From Ficedula albicollis (Eukaryota > Chordata > Aves > Passeriformes > Muscicapidae): a stretch of 64,000 nucleotides of DNA. Shown piece by piece: positions 34,481 to 46,499 of the stretch. Each line of letters begins with the position of its first letter. Within the stretch, counting starts at the first letter, position 1. Position numbers and translations under genes: made by a program. Under the pieces are notes generated by a model that saw only the letters and a program-made list of their open reading frames with translations, searched no databases and was not told the DNA's origin. The stretch is taken from assembly GCF_000247815.1 (NCBI RefSeq), contig NC_021684.1, positions 10,611,430 through 10,675,429 of the forward strand. Reading direction: 5' to 3'.

Positions 34481-36344
34481 ACATCAGTGTCTCCTCAACA
34501 TGATCTGCTGACTGCCTTTCCCTCCCCCCCCCCACACCAATAATATTTAAAAGATATATCCAGCCAGACAGCTGCAGTGCCTGAAGAAAGCAGCTAATTC
34601 CCCTAACAAGTCTCTTGCAGAGAGAAGTGCCACCCTACCAAACTCTGAATGTGGGACTGGAAGTGTGTATAGGATTAGGGACATATCTGGTGGCCCAGAT
34701 TCCCCAAAGCCAATTAATGACTGTTACAGAAGGAAGATTTTCTTTCTAAGGTTAGAAATGCATCCTTGAGTCTGGAGGGGGAAATACAAAAAAAAAGAAG
34801 AAAAAAAGCTAGAAGAGCTCAGGACTCAAAGGGAGAGTTCAAAGAGTTGGGATTTTTTGCAGCTAGAGTTCAGAAGGGAGGGGTTTGTGTGAGTGTGTGT
34901 GTTTCTGAACTGCTCTCTTCTTTCCTCCAGCTCTGTTTTCCTTATTGATCCCTCTTGTAATATGATTTCCCTCTGGTATAATTGAGCAAAAAATAACTGA
35001 GAGTAAAGTCTTGTAGATTTGCTCCCGACTGAGTGTTAGTCTTGTCCTAGACAGCCCCAGACCAGCACAGATGCCAAGTTCTGTTCAGGTCTGTCCCACT
35101 GAGCCCAGTGGCAGCTTTGGAGCAGCCCTATGAACACAGATGTAGGCTGGGGCTGCTCTGCAAGGCAGAGAAACGTGCCCAGTTTTCCTCAGTCCCTTTT
35201 TTCTCCCCCTCAGCAGTCTGAAAGTGAGGTTCCTGGAGAGCACAGGGATCTGCTGGAGATGCTCTGTGTGGCTGTGCACCCACCTTGTGGCACCAGTGGG
35301 CAATGACTGTGCTGGACCCAAAGGTGGCTTTTGGGAGCCCATGCATTTGCACCTCTCCATTGCCTCTCCCAGCTTCCATTCCACAGACATCCCTGTCTCT
35401 ATTTACTAAGAGCTTTGGGATCCCCTGTGATGAAGGCATGCAAGCAATTATCACTGAAGCTAGGACAGAAAGCAGAAGGTTTGTTTGTTTTTTTGGATCC
35501 AGGGCTGTTTGCTCAGCTGCATCTGTATCGCTGCTAATTATTAAGACATTTATTACCATGCTTTATTTATGTGTGTGGGTGCTTGTTTACCTTTCCCTGA
35601 AGCCTACAGATTTAGTTGTTCTTGGAAAAGGGTTTTGGATCCTCAGTAGGATGGTTGGTGAGTCCCAGTGCTCCCACTGAGGGGCAGGGGAGTGAGATAT
35701 CTTTGGCAGTTCAGGACTTGCTGCTTTCACTTCTATTTCTTTATTCCCAAGACCTGAAATTTTTTAAGTTCCCTGGAAGAGTATGGGATGTCTTCTCCAC
35801 TCTTCATTTTTTATGTGTCCCTCACCCTCTCTATTTTAATCAGAAAATCCTGTGCTCAAGAGGCTTCTCTCATCTCAAAATCCAGCTTGAAGTGCTGGAA
35901 CAGGGGAGATGGCTGGTGCTGAGAAGCTCTCCCGGGACCAGAGCAAGGTGGGGGATTAATGAAAGAGATCTGTTCATACAGACCATTATGAAAAGTGGAG
36001 TTGAGGCTTTGCAGGTGCAATGTGGGGATGGGGAGATTAACTTCTGCTGAGGCTTATGGCTGGGATCAGGGCAGGTGCAGCTGGCAGTAGGTAAATAGAA
36101 AATATGTGAGCTTGATATTAAAAAGGGGCTCTCATGTGGAGAAAGCCTTGAAAGCTATTCACCTCTGCCCCAGCCCTGCTGCAGCTCACCATGGAAGCAG
36201 GAACATGCAAGGATTTTTTTCTTGAGGGCTTATGTACTGCTTTTGCTGGACCATTTCAGTGATGTCCTGGTAAGGAATGGGTGGCACTGAAATTATCTCC
36301 ATGGCAACAGCTATGGAGGGCACAGATGAAGTGGTTAGGACAAG
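34481..36344. other. Unique non-coding sequence with a small AT-rich patch
   Basis: A C run lies at about 34524-34532 and A-rich tracts at 34787-34807. A short homeodomain-motif patch (GCTAATTATTAAGAC, TTTATTACC) occurs at 35534-35556 and could be a further regulatory fragment. No gene is recognised. Confidence 0.45.
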
Positions 36345-36470
36345 GATGTGGGAGTCAGGACTCCTGGTTTCTGTTTCCAGGGTTCATGGTGTGATCCTGG
36401 GACAATTGGTTCAATGCCTGTAACGTGGCATTTACCTTCCCAGCCCCTGTAAAGTGGTCAGAGATTGAGG
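36345..36470 (+). mobile_element. CORE/MIR-type SINE relic, sense
   Basis: In order: GTGGGAGTCAGGACTCCTGG, TTTCTGTTTCCAG, GTGTGATCCTGGGACAATTG, TTCAATGCCTG, TTACCTTCCCAGCCCC and TGTAAAGTGG. This matches the layout of old tRNA-derived CORE-SINEs (GACTCCTGGGTTC, TGTGTGACCTTGGGCAAG, TGCCTCAGTTTCC and CTGTAAAATGG segments). Heavily diverged, hence ancient. Confidence 0.6.
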
Positions 36471-38734
36471 GTTAAAGGTGTTTGCAGGCAGAGCAGGGAA
36501 GCAGGAAGCTCCCACTGACTCCAATCCCAAAGCCAGGGTGTCCTGCTGCCAAGCATGACCATCTTTAACTTAGTGACTAGGTGTCTTCTTCCCTCATTCT
36601 GTTCCCACTCTTGCCTGGTACCTTTCAGCATCTTTTCCCTGATTTGCATGGGTCTGAACTGGCTTGGCCTCCAGAGTGCTCAGAGCCTCTGCGGCTGTGA
36701 GGCCACATTATGCAGGAGGGACTGGATAATTTCATCAGTGTTTACATACATCTGCATTCCATAGCGCCTCCAATTTGTGCATTTGTCAGAAGCAGCATGC
36801 TGGTATTTCTCAGAAATGTTGCTTTCCCTTAACCTTTTCTGTGCAGAGCAGAGAAGAGCCTGTGTCCCCCAGGCAAAAGCGGAGCTCACGTGCAGGAGCC
36901 GCCTGCCTGTCCCAGCAGCTGGGGGATGCCCTTTGATAAACTCTTAGCTGGATGCAGAAGGATGGTCCCTGGGCTCCCCCACCGGGGTCTCTCAGCTCCA
37001 GAAGCAAGGGAAGGGCTGTGGCCATCCCTGCTTCATTGCTTACATGAACATATGGTGCAAAATGCAGCTGCAGCAGAGCTAACTGCTCTGTGCAGTGAGG
37101 AAGGGGATGCTGGCTGCTCCCTCCACCTCTGCATCCTGCTCCATCTCGGGCATCTACAGCACAGCAACCAGGGGACTGAGCAAGCAGAAATTTGTTGTGT
37201 AGCAGCAAATAATTCTAGCTGATCTTTGTGAAGCAGGTGGTGTTTAGTGGCTGCTTGCATTGCCTTTCTTTGTTTTATTGATTTGAGGTTGCTGCAGAGT
37301 TGTTCAGGTTAAAAGAAAGAGGAAAAAAAGTAGGCAATGGGGACAGACCTGGGGGATCTTGGAGCTGGTGCAAAAGTCTTGTCTGAGTTCTCCACTGAGA
37401 GGCTTTGTGGGTCATGAAAGGAAACTTGATGTAGTGTTCTGGCTGTGACTCTTTTGGGAATGATCCTGCAGTTAGGGAAAGTGCGTGGGAAAGGTGTGAT
37501 GCAAAAAGAGATGATCTTCAGCCACATCCTGCAAGTACCTTCCACTTTGAAGCCTTCTGTGACTGCACAGCCTCTTTGAGCCTAAAGGCAGAGCAGTGGC
37601 CAGTCCAGGGCTGCTGAGCTGTGTGGTTCTTGCAAACAGAGAACTTACACTTCCCAAGCCAGACCTAAATCACCCATCAGGTTGGCAATGCTCTGGGGGT
37701 GAGAAAGCAAGACCAGGGTGCTAGCAGATGCTGATGGTGTAGCTGGGACTAAGGGCTGGAAACAACCACTTCACTCACAGGTAACTTTGAAACATCTAAT
37801 TTGGTTGGGACTCTGGGTGCTCTATCAGGGAGCTTCAGTGAGTTTTAAAGTCTGCTTGTGGGATATCAGGGCATGGAGGTTGCCTGAGGAAGGCTGGGCA
37901 CCACAAAATCAGGGGCACCCTTATTCAAGGTGTGGAGTTGAGTAAGGAAGCACATGAGCCTAGTTAGGAACCATTAATCAATTGGGGTTAACTCTGCTCA
38001 GGTGGCACCATGACCCTGTCAAAGACCTGCTCTCTCAGGGAAGGAGGTGGGAACAGGCCCAGCAAACCTATAGGAATAGATGCACCTCTGTTCTCAAGAA
38101 AAATGACTGTGACTGGTGAAACCAGTCTTTCAGTATATAGGGTGTCTCTTTCTTGCTACAGGGGTTGGATACTGGAAAGCATGTAAAGCACAATGTGCAA
38201 AGGATAGCCATTAGTTTAGTTCTTATTTACTGGGGTGTAACTTTGAGAATTAAAAAATAACATAGAAGTTGGCCAGTTCCCAGTAAACATGGAAGGGAGG
38301 GATGAGAACATCCTTTCCTTTCAGACCAGGAAATACAGAAAAATAGCTCTTCTATTATCTCCTCCTCTAGAGAGCAGAGCTGAAATGACATGCCTCCTCT
38401 TTCCCCTCCTTGCAGGATTGCTCTGATTGTTGTGATGATTGCCTCAATCCATAAGAATTTTAAGAAAAACACCTTTTGATTATTTAGCCCAGCCTCACAC
38501 AAGAAAACCAGGCATCCCCAGTCAGCCAGGTAAGCACCAGCTTTCCCAGCCTGCTGAGGGAGGAGGACGCCCTGTGGAGCCAGTCCCAGGGTTTGGGGCA
38601 GAGCAGCTTTGGCTGCAAATCACTCAAGAGAGTGCAAGCAGTAGAAAGAGGAAAAAAAGTGAGTATGAAGAGGAACACAAACTGTACAGATGATAGCAGC
38701 AGCCATGTCTAGGTACTGTTCTCTAAGTGAGCCT
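36471..38734. other. Unique non-coding sequence
   Basis: 36700-36830 is mixed AT/GC and could be weakly constrained, but no specific motif stands out. No gene, RNA or repeat is recognised elsewhere. Confidence 0.45.
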
Positions 38735-38945
38735 TTTCTGGGAAGAAAGTTGCATCAGCAAATAAGAGTTGTTATTTACCAAAGCCTTTCCAGTTGCACG
38801 TGTCATTGCTTCTTCACTGTTGTGGGGTATGCTGCAGCCAGCCTTTCATATGTCTGACCAGTAATTAATTAGGAGAGGATCAAGGCTGATAATTCCCTCT
38901 AATCCCCTCTCTCTCATCTTTTTGTTCCATAATCCTTTTAATGCT
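38735..38945. other. Candidate conserved non-coding element
   Basis: Contains a palindromic E-box CACGTG at about 38797-38802, CCAGTAATTAATTAGGAG (two overlapping TAATTA), GGCTGATAATTCC and CATAATCCTTTTAATGC. Non-repetitive. Candidate by motif density. Confidence 0.32.
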
Positions 38946-38953
38946 AGCAACTT

Positions 38954-38985
38954 GGGGGGTGGGGAGTGGCAGGGGCAGCAGGGGG
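38954..38985 (+). other. G-quadruplex motif
   Basis: Four G runs (38954-59, 38961-64, 38972-75, 38981-85) are separated by loops of 1, 7 and 5 bases. It abuts the AT-rich block ending at 38945. Confidence 0.55.
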
Positions 38986-39689
38986 AAGGCTGAGCTGTGG
39001 TGTGGTGCTGATGCTGACAGAGCCTGGCTTTGTGATGCCAGAGCATCCCTCTGCTTCCCTCCAATGGAATCCCCCAAGGAAGCATTCCAAACTGGGGGCA
39101 GCTCACAGGGCAGCATAGGAGGGGAACATTTTCCTGTGAGGAGAACAGGGTTGGGGATCAATGAAGCAGGGGCAGGGCAGACAGCAGAATCCCTCATTCT
39201 CCAAATGCTGACAGATTTCAGTTTAACCTCAGGATCTCCACTGACCAGATCTCTGCAATGACCATTAGGAAATCCTTATTTGCCTCCAGCTCTGTGCCAT
39301 CCTTCTTGTCATACCACGAGGACACTTACTCAGTGCTCTCCATCACCTTGTGATCTGGGGAAGGACACTGCCATCCATGGAGGTCTGATATCTGCAGAGG
39401 TCCAGGTGCTGGCAGCACAGAGGAGATGGGGAAGGAAGTCCTGGATGGGGAGACAGGTGGGAGGACTTGGCTATGGATAGAGTGCAGAGCTGCTGCTGGG
39501 TTCAGGTGTGCAGGGGAGGAGTGGTCAGACATGATGGGTTTTGAGCAGAAGAGGTTCAGGAAATGAGAAAGCTGGCATCTGAGTGGCAGTGACAGCAGCA
39601 ATAGCTCTGCACTTCCATATGAATTACCCAGTGAGTGCTGCTAACACTGACCCTCCTCTCCTGCCAGGTCAGGAGGAAATGGCAAGTGT
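38986..39689. other. Unique non-coding sequence
   Basis: GC-moderate, with overlapping frames on both strands and no domain or splice context. Nothing recognised. Confidence 0.45.
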
Positions 39690-40080
39690 TGCCAGCCTGC
39701 ATGACAAAGTGTTTGAATGTTGAGAAAGCCCAGCATTAAATCAGCCCCCAGTCTACGGGAAAGTTGTTCATGTTCCACAGCCCAACATCCTCTTTTCCCT
39801 CTGACTCAACTCCTTTAAACACTTTCCTCCCAACAGCTGGAAGAGGAGATGTGAACCTGCCGATTCCAGGGACTAAGTGGGTCTGAAGGGCCTTTTGTTT
39901 GATCAGAGCTGTGGTTATTACCCCTGACAGTCACAGCCAAAGAAGTCTCCAATGTGTGTTTGACTGAGTTAAGGTGCCTTTGATTCAAACTTCTCTTTAT
40001 CCCATTTAAACTGCAGATCATTTCCATTCACAGTGAAAGGCAACTAAATAATTCAGTGCCAGACAGCAGCATCGATGCAG
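39690..40080. other. Candidate conserved non-coding element
   Basis: Contains GCATTAAATCAGCC, GTGGTTATTACC, AACTAAATAATTCAG and an odd palindrome TTTGA-T-TCAAA at 39979-39989 that holds two opposed TCF/LEF-like CTTTGA/TCAAA cores. Candidate only. Confidence 0.28.
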
Positions 40081-40189
40081 CTGGAGGTATGGGATGCCTT
40101 TACCATGCAGAAGACTGGCCTTGTCTACTTGAGGGGAGGGAGTTTTGGGAGATGCAGGACTCTCTGGGCTGGGTGAAGGTTTGACCCAC

Positions 40190-40480
40190 AGTAACATATC
40201 GTGATGGAACAGCTAGAAAAATGCACGTGATGCTTTATAGACTGAACAAGTCTTTTTGCTGTTACAATCCCTAAATCCCCTCTCTCTGTGTGTTTAATAA
40301 CACAGATGTCTATAAAGTAAATGCCAGCTGATTATCAGAAAACATATTTGCTGAGCATGAGCAACTTTGTAGTGATCGAACACCAGAGATGAACACTGAC
40401 TATATGGTTTTGTAACTTCAGAGGGTGATAATCTCCAGTGTACCAAAATAATAAAAACCCATTGAACTTTTGCCACTCTT
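40190..40480. other. Candidate conserved non-coding element
   Basis: Contains AATGCACGTGATGC with a CACGTG E-box at about 40224, GTGTTTAATAACACAG, GATGTCTATAAAGTAAATG and GCTGATTATCAG. Non-repetitive and closed by stops in all frames. Confidence 0.28.
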
Positions 40481-40999
40481 TTGCCTCTGTATCACAGTGC
40501 AAATCCAAGCTGAGTCCCTGGAACTGTTGGTATCTAGTGGCTCCTACCTTGCTTCTGTTGGGGATGTAGATGGAAGTCTGTTTCCTGGATGACATGCATT
40601 GTGTCTTTCTAATTCTTCTCAGCTGTGGATGGACTTTCACTCAACTTACAGCGTGGCCACCAGCACAAAGGTTGGCCAGGAACATGGTGTCCACAGCACC
40701 CAGCAGCCTGGAGCCTTCCTCCATCTCACTCCTCACTTTGCAGAGGTGCAGTTCACTGTCCTTGGAGATGACCATGGGTATATTCACTGACCTGCAAAGG
40801 TAAGCTGGGGAAGCCTCTGGCAGGTTTGTAGCTGTTCCCAGCTGAATGGCCATCATCTGGCCCAAACAGGGCCATTTTCTTCAAGGCAGTAATCTGTGTG
40901 TTCCTTTCACTGTTCACAGTTAGGAGCACATGGGCTTCTGTTCGTCCAGTCTTTGTGCTGAACTGCAGCTCTGCTGTGGGCTTTTTTCTATGCATCATT
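40481..40999. other. Unique sequence with exon-like signals on both strands
   Basis: A minus-strand segment 40791-40650 (142 bp) is bounded by CCTTTGCAG and GTAAGTTGAG, and its open frame crosses the whole segment. On the plus strand 40652-40799 (148 bp) is bounded by CAACTTACAG and GTAAGC, also open. The peptides match nothing I recognise. It may be a real exon, a decayed retrocopy or chance, so I do not call it a gene. Confidence 0.25.
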
Positions 41000-41220
41000 T
41001 AAAATAGCACAGAGTTAAACATCTATTTTAAAATAGCTTTGTTAAAAAAAGAAAAGCTTACTCCTCATCACAATCAAAGGAAGAAAGAATAACCTCCCTG
41101 CAGCACCCGCCAAGTTTCAGGTGAAGGGGACTATGTGAGAAATAAACACGGTGCCTCTGCCTGACACTTCTGATGGGGTCAAGTTTTCCCTGCACCATAA
41201 TGAGGTCTTGTTAGGAAAGT
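41000..41220. other. Candidate conserved non-coding element
   Basis: A block with ATCTATTTTAAAATAGC (an AT-rich palindrome containing TATTTTAAAATA), ACAATCAAAGG (TCF/LEF-like) and GCACCATAATGAGG. The symmetric CTATTTTAAAATAG is similar to MEF2-type sites. Confidence 0.28.
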
Positions 41221-41684
41221 GGGAGCTGTGAGATATGCTCCTTTCTCTTGGATCTCTGCATTTCAAGCTGCCTGCAGAAAGAGTGTGGTTGGGGATGGGA
41301 AAGAAAAGAAATTACTTGTTAGATATTTCTACCTTGGGCTTGGATGTTCTGAGGATACAACAGTGAAGAAAGAAAAGATGGGAGCAGGGGTAGCAGGAGG
41401 CCAGGGAAGCTCTGCAAACAGTGCTCATCTTCCCCCTCTTTCTTTTTTGTGCCAATCTTTGTTGGTGCCTCCATTAGATGTTTTAACTTCACTTTCTGTG
41501 ATGAGGAGCCTGGGAGATGTGTTGGCAAAAGCTTTGCTTTCCTGGCAATAAGAAGGCTATACAGATTTGGGGGCTCTTGTGGCATCTAAGTGGATGGGGA
41601 GGGGGAAGGAATCCAAACTTTAAATCAAGCCCTGCCAGCTCTTTTCCATTCGAGAGGAACAAGGCTTGCCTTGTTACAGGCAGA
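41221..41684. other. Unique non-coding sequence
   Basis: No gene, RNA or repeat recognised. Confidence 0.45.
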
Positions 41685-41910
41685 GCGCGAGTGAGAACGG
41701 GCAGCGTGCCAAGAGCCATTTGAGAGGCAGGTGAGACTTTCTGAAGTAAGAAATATCCATTCCACTCTAAATTGAAGTGTGTTAAATAAGGATGCTGCTC
41801 AGTGCTAATAAGGCAGGGAGCGAGCTGAGAGCACAGCTGGGGTTAGGCTCTCGGAGGGCGCAGAGCACCGCGCTCGCGTTCGGCCGCCGCTCCGGCTGCG
41901 TGCAGGGAAA
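41685..41910. promoter_or_regulatory. Short CpG island-like region
   Basis: About a dozen CpGs lie within 41819-41905, including CACCGCGCTCGCG and GGCCGCCGCTCC, with four more at 41686-41706. The surrounding tens of kilobases have few CpGs. Retention of CpG implies an unmethylated element, such as an orphan or alternative promoter or an enhancer CpG island. No TATA box or confident first exon is visible, and the 62-residue open frame across it shows no known domain. Confidence 0.5.
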
Positions 41911-42209
41911 TGAGCTCCAGGCAGGTGTTGCCCTACTTCCTGAGGATGCACATCGGTCAGCAAAGGCATGGCTTGCTTGACTTAGCTTTTTTTTAACATT
42001 TGAGCCCTAGGGTGGGAGTGATGGGGGTAGTGGAGGTCACGGCTGAGCGTGCAGAGGGACAGGGCTGGGTTTGGAGCTGTTGTGGAAAGCTGCAGTGATG
42101 GACTGCAGCATTTGGGCTTTCCACATAGGGATAGGGAAAGCTGGCACAGCACCTGCTTTCATTAGGCTTTTCTCTAACTGCAGGTCCTAACCCTCAACAG
42201 GAGAAATGC
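41911..42209. other. Unique sequence downstream of the CpG island-like region
   Basis: No gene or repeat recognised. Confidence 0.45.
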
Positions 42210-42500
42210 TCTTGATTTTTTTTTTTAATTTAAATTTTTAATTTATCTTCTTTTCTAAAATGCTGAAACATAGAAGAGCAGATGCAAATTAACACATAAA
42301 TCCAGGTTGGAGGGTGTCACTGAAAAGATAGGTTGCACAGTAATTAAAGAGCATGAAATTTTCCATGATATTTTTTAGTGTGCTCTAAATAGCCAATTGC
42401 TGTTTCCTAAATATTCAGTAATTACTGTAACTGGATGCAGTTTGGCTTGGAATTTAATAAGACCTTACTGGAGAGTCTATTAGATCACCAGGAGGCTGGT
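42210..42500. other. Candidate conserved non-coding element with a TAATTA-centred palindrome
   Basis: AT-rich, with ACAGTAATTAAAGAGC, AAATAGCCAATTGC, CCTAAATATTC, the 12-bp palindrome CAGTAATTACTG, GGAATTTAATAAGACC and CTATTAGATCACC. It follows the CpG cluster by about 300 bp. Confidence 0.36.
42416..42427. promoter_or_regulatory. CAGTAATTACTG homeodomain-type palindrome
   Basis: A perfect 12-bp palindrome centred on TAATTA, a form bound by homeodomain dimers. Motif evidence only. Confidence 0.25.
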
Positions 42501-45500
42501 GGGATAATTTAACAGTAGTGCCTGTCTTTGCTTATTGATTGTGTCCAGAAGGCAGCGCAGTGGTGTCCAGTCGATAGGGCACGGGAAGGGGGCACAAGGC
42601 ACAGCCTGCCCCTCACTCACTGCCCAGGGGCTGGGGTGAGCCTGGGGGTGCTCATCTCCAGCCTGGGGGGGACTTTGTGCCTCACAGAGCCCTCCCTTGG
42701 TTTTGCAGGCAGAGCGGGAGGTGCAGGGGTGGGGATGTGTTTGCTGGGGTTTGTGCAGCTCTGCCTGGGCTGACCTGGTGCTCAGGGAGCCCTGTGCTCC
42801 TTGCAGTGACCCTGAGGCTGGTTTGCCTCTGCTAGCCCAACATACTGGATCCCTGAGGTCTGTTGCCAAGCCCTCCTACCCTCTCTGTGTGCATATTAGG
42901 GATGAGGAAACACACCCTGGATATTTACCTCATGACATAGTGGAGAAAGACTCTTTAGGAAAAATGCTGTTTCCTTCCTTGCTGGCTGCTGGCTTGGAAA
43001 ACATGAGCTGCCAAGTATGTGTTTCCCTGAAACAATTGAGGGCCTAGGAAATTACCCACAGGGAGGGGAAGGTGCCTGGGCACAGCTGTGCAGTGGGTCA
43101 GCTCCAGGGAGGCTGGTGGGCAAGCAGCTCTGCTGGAAGGGACCCCATTATCCAGGCAGATCCTTTGTGAAGTTACTTCCAGGCTTTGTCTTGGGTCCCT
43201 GGACACCTTCTGGAAGTTGGCTCAGCCTAGGAGCTGTGCCGAAATGGCAGCAGGGATCAGACTGCACATTCCCAAGCAGAATGCCCCAGCTGGCTCTACA
43301 CTCCTGAGCATCTCTATGTGCCTTCTTGCTCTGCCTCAGGGCATACATCTCACAGCAGCAGATGATATTGCTCTGGCAAGCTGCTGGGCAGCCCCCCAGT
43401 TGTCTCAGATATTTAGGATTAAGAAGTTTACTGGCCCTATTTGGCTGGAGTTTCTTGCTCAGTGCTTTGAGGTCATGGATAAAATGCACTACTGTAGGAC
43501 TGTCAGGTTGGTTCCTGCCAAAAGCTGAGCTTATGCAGTCCTGGTTGTTCTTAAAATAAGTGCTTGAGAGACATGCTCTTCTCTGAGACAGGAAGGAGAC
43601 AAATTATTTTATCATAGCTCAGACCTGCTCACCCAGCTTCCAGCATCAATCAGGGTAAGTCCAGTATGTCTGAGCAATGGCTGCAGCATCTCTTTATGCC
43701 TGGAAGTGATAAGCTCTGGTTTAAGGCCAAAATAGTGGATTTGAGATTTCTATTTCCAAACATTGCTTCTATAATTAGGTGGTTTTGTATTGTGTGTCTC
43801 CCCCCCAGGAATGGAAAAAAAACCCCAGCAAACCTGTGAGATATTTTTGCACAAGTTCCTGCCCTGCAAAATGGAAAAACAGACTTGAGGGTTGAAACAA
43901 CTCCAGCTGCTCAGCTCATTTCATTGTTGCAAGTGAGGAACAGGGACTTTAGAAAGAAATGCTTCTTTTAATTGCAAACCAGCTTTCCATGTTAATTTAT
44001 TTCTTTTTCCTCCTGAATGAGTTTTCATCCTGACCTCAAAACCACAGCTCTTTGTATCACACAGACAAAGTGTCACAGGATTATCTTACTCAGGGAGGGA
44101 GACTCACTTCCACAAGAATTACTCCATATCCCCACTGCTTGAGCTACAATTGCCTGATCTTTCAGACACAAAATCTAAGTGGACCTGCATCACTGGAACC
44201 CAATTTAATGCCAAGCCATAAATTGAAGGATCAGGAGTGCCCAGCCACAATGAAATCCTGTTCACAGATTAGGGAGTCCTGGCTGAGCAGCCCTAGAAAT
44301 TGAACTAGGGGACTGGACTTAATCAATTTGATTCACCCTAAGGACAGTGATGCTACTGAAATGCATAAAACAGAAAAGGGCAGGATCTCCCATTCCCATG
44401 AACCTAAAAAAGGGGATGAGCCATTCAAAAGTGCAGCCTGACCTTTTCTAGCCATGATGTCCCAAGTGCTGGCTTCACTCTCTGTCTGTTCCCTTCTCTT
44501 TTCCTCCCCTCCTCTTCCCTTCCATTTCTTCATCTTGAGTAGCGGTGATTTTAGGCTCTAGGTTAAAAAGAAATAACGATGGTCCTGGAAAAGGAACTGG
44601 CTTCTATGCAAAGCTTAGAGTGGAGCTGGACCAGCCACATGTCCATTCCTTGGCATGGAACCTGGATAACCTTAACACAGTTTAGGTGCTCTTGGGAAAG
44701 GGAGGGAGTAGACTCAGTGTTCTCTTGAAGGAATATTCCATGTGACAGTCCTCTCTGGGACCTCAGGTGGAGAAAGAAGGGCATTGAAATGAATATCTCC
44801 TGAAAGGGAATGCTTTGTGCCACCCTTCCACCAAGTGCTTTGTGGATTATCTCCCTTTCACAGGAGAAGTCAGTCATGTGGAGCTCGAGCAGGTGCTCAT
44901 TTCATGCTCTGTGTAGCAGCTCCAGAGTGGAGAGGGACAGGGAGGATGGGAGTTGATGCCACAAGCCATGAGCCTTGCTCTCATAGCTCTAGAGCTCACT
45001 CATGGGACAAGACTCCACTTAGTGCAGGGGGAAAAGCAAGCTCCCATGAAGCTTGCCATGTCTCCATAGGAACAAAAAAAATTGGAAAATGTGGACTAAG
45101 CACTGTTCTTCAAACAGAGCAGTTCATGCAAGAAGGCAAAGAATGCAGCTCAGGAAAGGCTTCCTACCCTGCCCTTCTCCCACAGCTCAGCACATCATTG
45201 CCTGCACCTCTCTGTGGCTGCCAAATGTGGCTGAAGTTTGGCTGGGTCAGGATGCCCTGCTGCAGCAGGAAAGCTGATGGATGCTGCAGGTGGCTGCAAT
45301 GGGGCTTCGAAATCCACTGCCCGTGAATGTCCCTGCTGCAATCCTTGGTCCTTGGGAAAGCGGTGCTATTCCTGCTTCAAATCATGACCCTGCAGCTGCA
45401 TCTTTGATGGAGGATGCACAGGGAGTTTGCTGAACAAATTGTGTGGATGTGTACACTCATACCCCACACTTGGAAAGTTCAGATCAAAGGCATCTTCTGT

Positions 45501-46199
45501 GGAATTTCTCCTACCCACAATATTCTTGGAAATTGCCCCTCTGCCTGAAGAGTTTGCAAACAATAATGACTGGCCCTTGTTCAAAACACTAGCTGTGGCT
45601 GGTGGGAGATGGCTCACTACAAGGCAGTCAGCAGAGCAGTCTATCACAATTCAGATGTGGCTCAATCAAATTCAAGGCAGTATAAGATGTGGAACAGATT
45701 ACAGGCTGGATCATATAAGCCACAAACCACATTAGAAGTGTAGGGACAACAATAGATATTCTGCTCTCACACTGAAACACGATCCTGAATGAAAGGATTT
45801 CCCCTGCCTCCAGACCTTCTTCCCCTAAAGCAGGATTTCTGTCTCCAGAAAATGCCATCCAGTTGCATGAAGAGCCTTGGGAACCGTGAGCATCTTTGCA
45901 TAACAATGTCACGCCAAACAAATTCCTGCCTGCTCCTTGTCTACCACCTGATGTATTGTGCCCCAAAATGGTTTTGACTACCTGCCACCGCAGCAACACC
46001 CGCTGGCTATGAAAGTAGCAATTGCAGAGGCAGCTGTGAAAATGAAAAGTAAAATGGGGTGGAAGAAGGAGGGGAAAAGCCAGCTCCATGGTGTGCTGAA
46101 GTGTTGGGAGGATGGAGGGAAGAGGAAGGCCAGCTGGGGATAGGTTTTGTCCTCCACTTTCCAATGAGAGATGATGTCTCTCAAGTGCCATACAAATGA
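42501..46199. other. Unique non-coding sequence
   Basis: 42600-43100 is GC-rich with several G runs but no strict four-run quadruplex. A C run lies at 43801-43807. A 191-residue minus-strand frame (45628-46203) and a 169-residue plus-strand frame (44817-45326) have no recognisable domain or splice context. No RNA gene or repeat recognised. Confidence 0.5.
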
Positions 46200-46340
46200 G
46201 CAATGGTGTGGAAGGGCTTTCTAATCATCAGTGATTGTTAATCAGTTCATTAGCAGTGATGGTCGGCATTTTTTAAGAGGGATGAATCGTTTTCCTCCAG
46301 AGAGTAGAGCCCTCTCTGCCAACGCCCTACCATTATCTGT
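46200..46340. other. Candidate conserved non-coding element
   Basis: Holds CTAATCATCAGTGATTG, TTAATCAGTTCATTAGC and scattered CpGs (GGTCGGC, GAATCG, AACGCCC). Several TAATC-type (OTX/PITX-like) cores lie within 40 bp. Confidence 0.3.
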
Positions 46341-46499
46341 GGATGTGTGGGTGTGTGTAGGGGCAGAAGGAGAAAAAACAGGGTGTTTTGGTACCCAGGG
46401 CCTGACACTGAGCCACCACTTTGGTTCTGGCAGCACCCTCAACCCCACGGGTGCTGTGTGGAGTCCCGGGGAGATGGGGAATCAGGGCTCCCCAGCATG

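Noticed and set aside
45628..46203. 191-residue minus-strand frame
   Set aside because: No domain, overlapping frames on both strands, no flanking splice sites of note.
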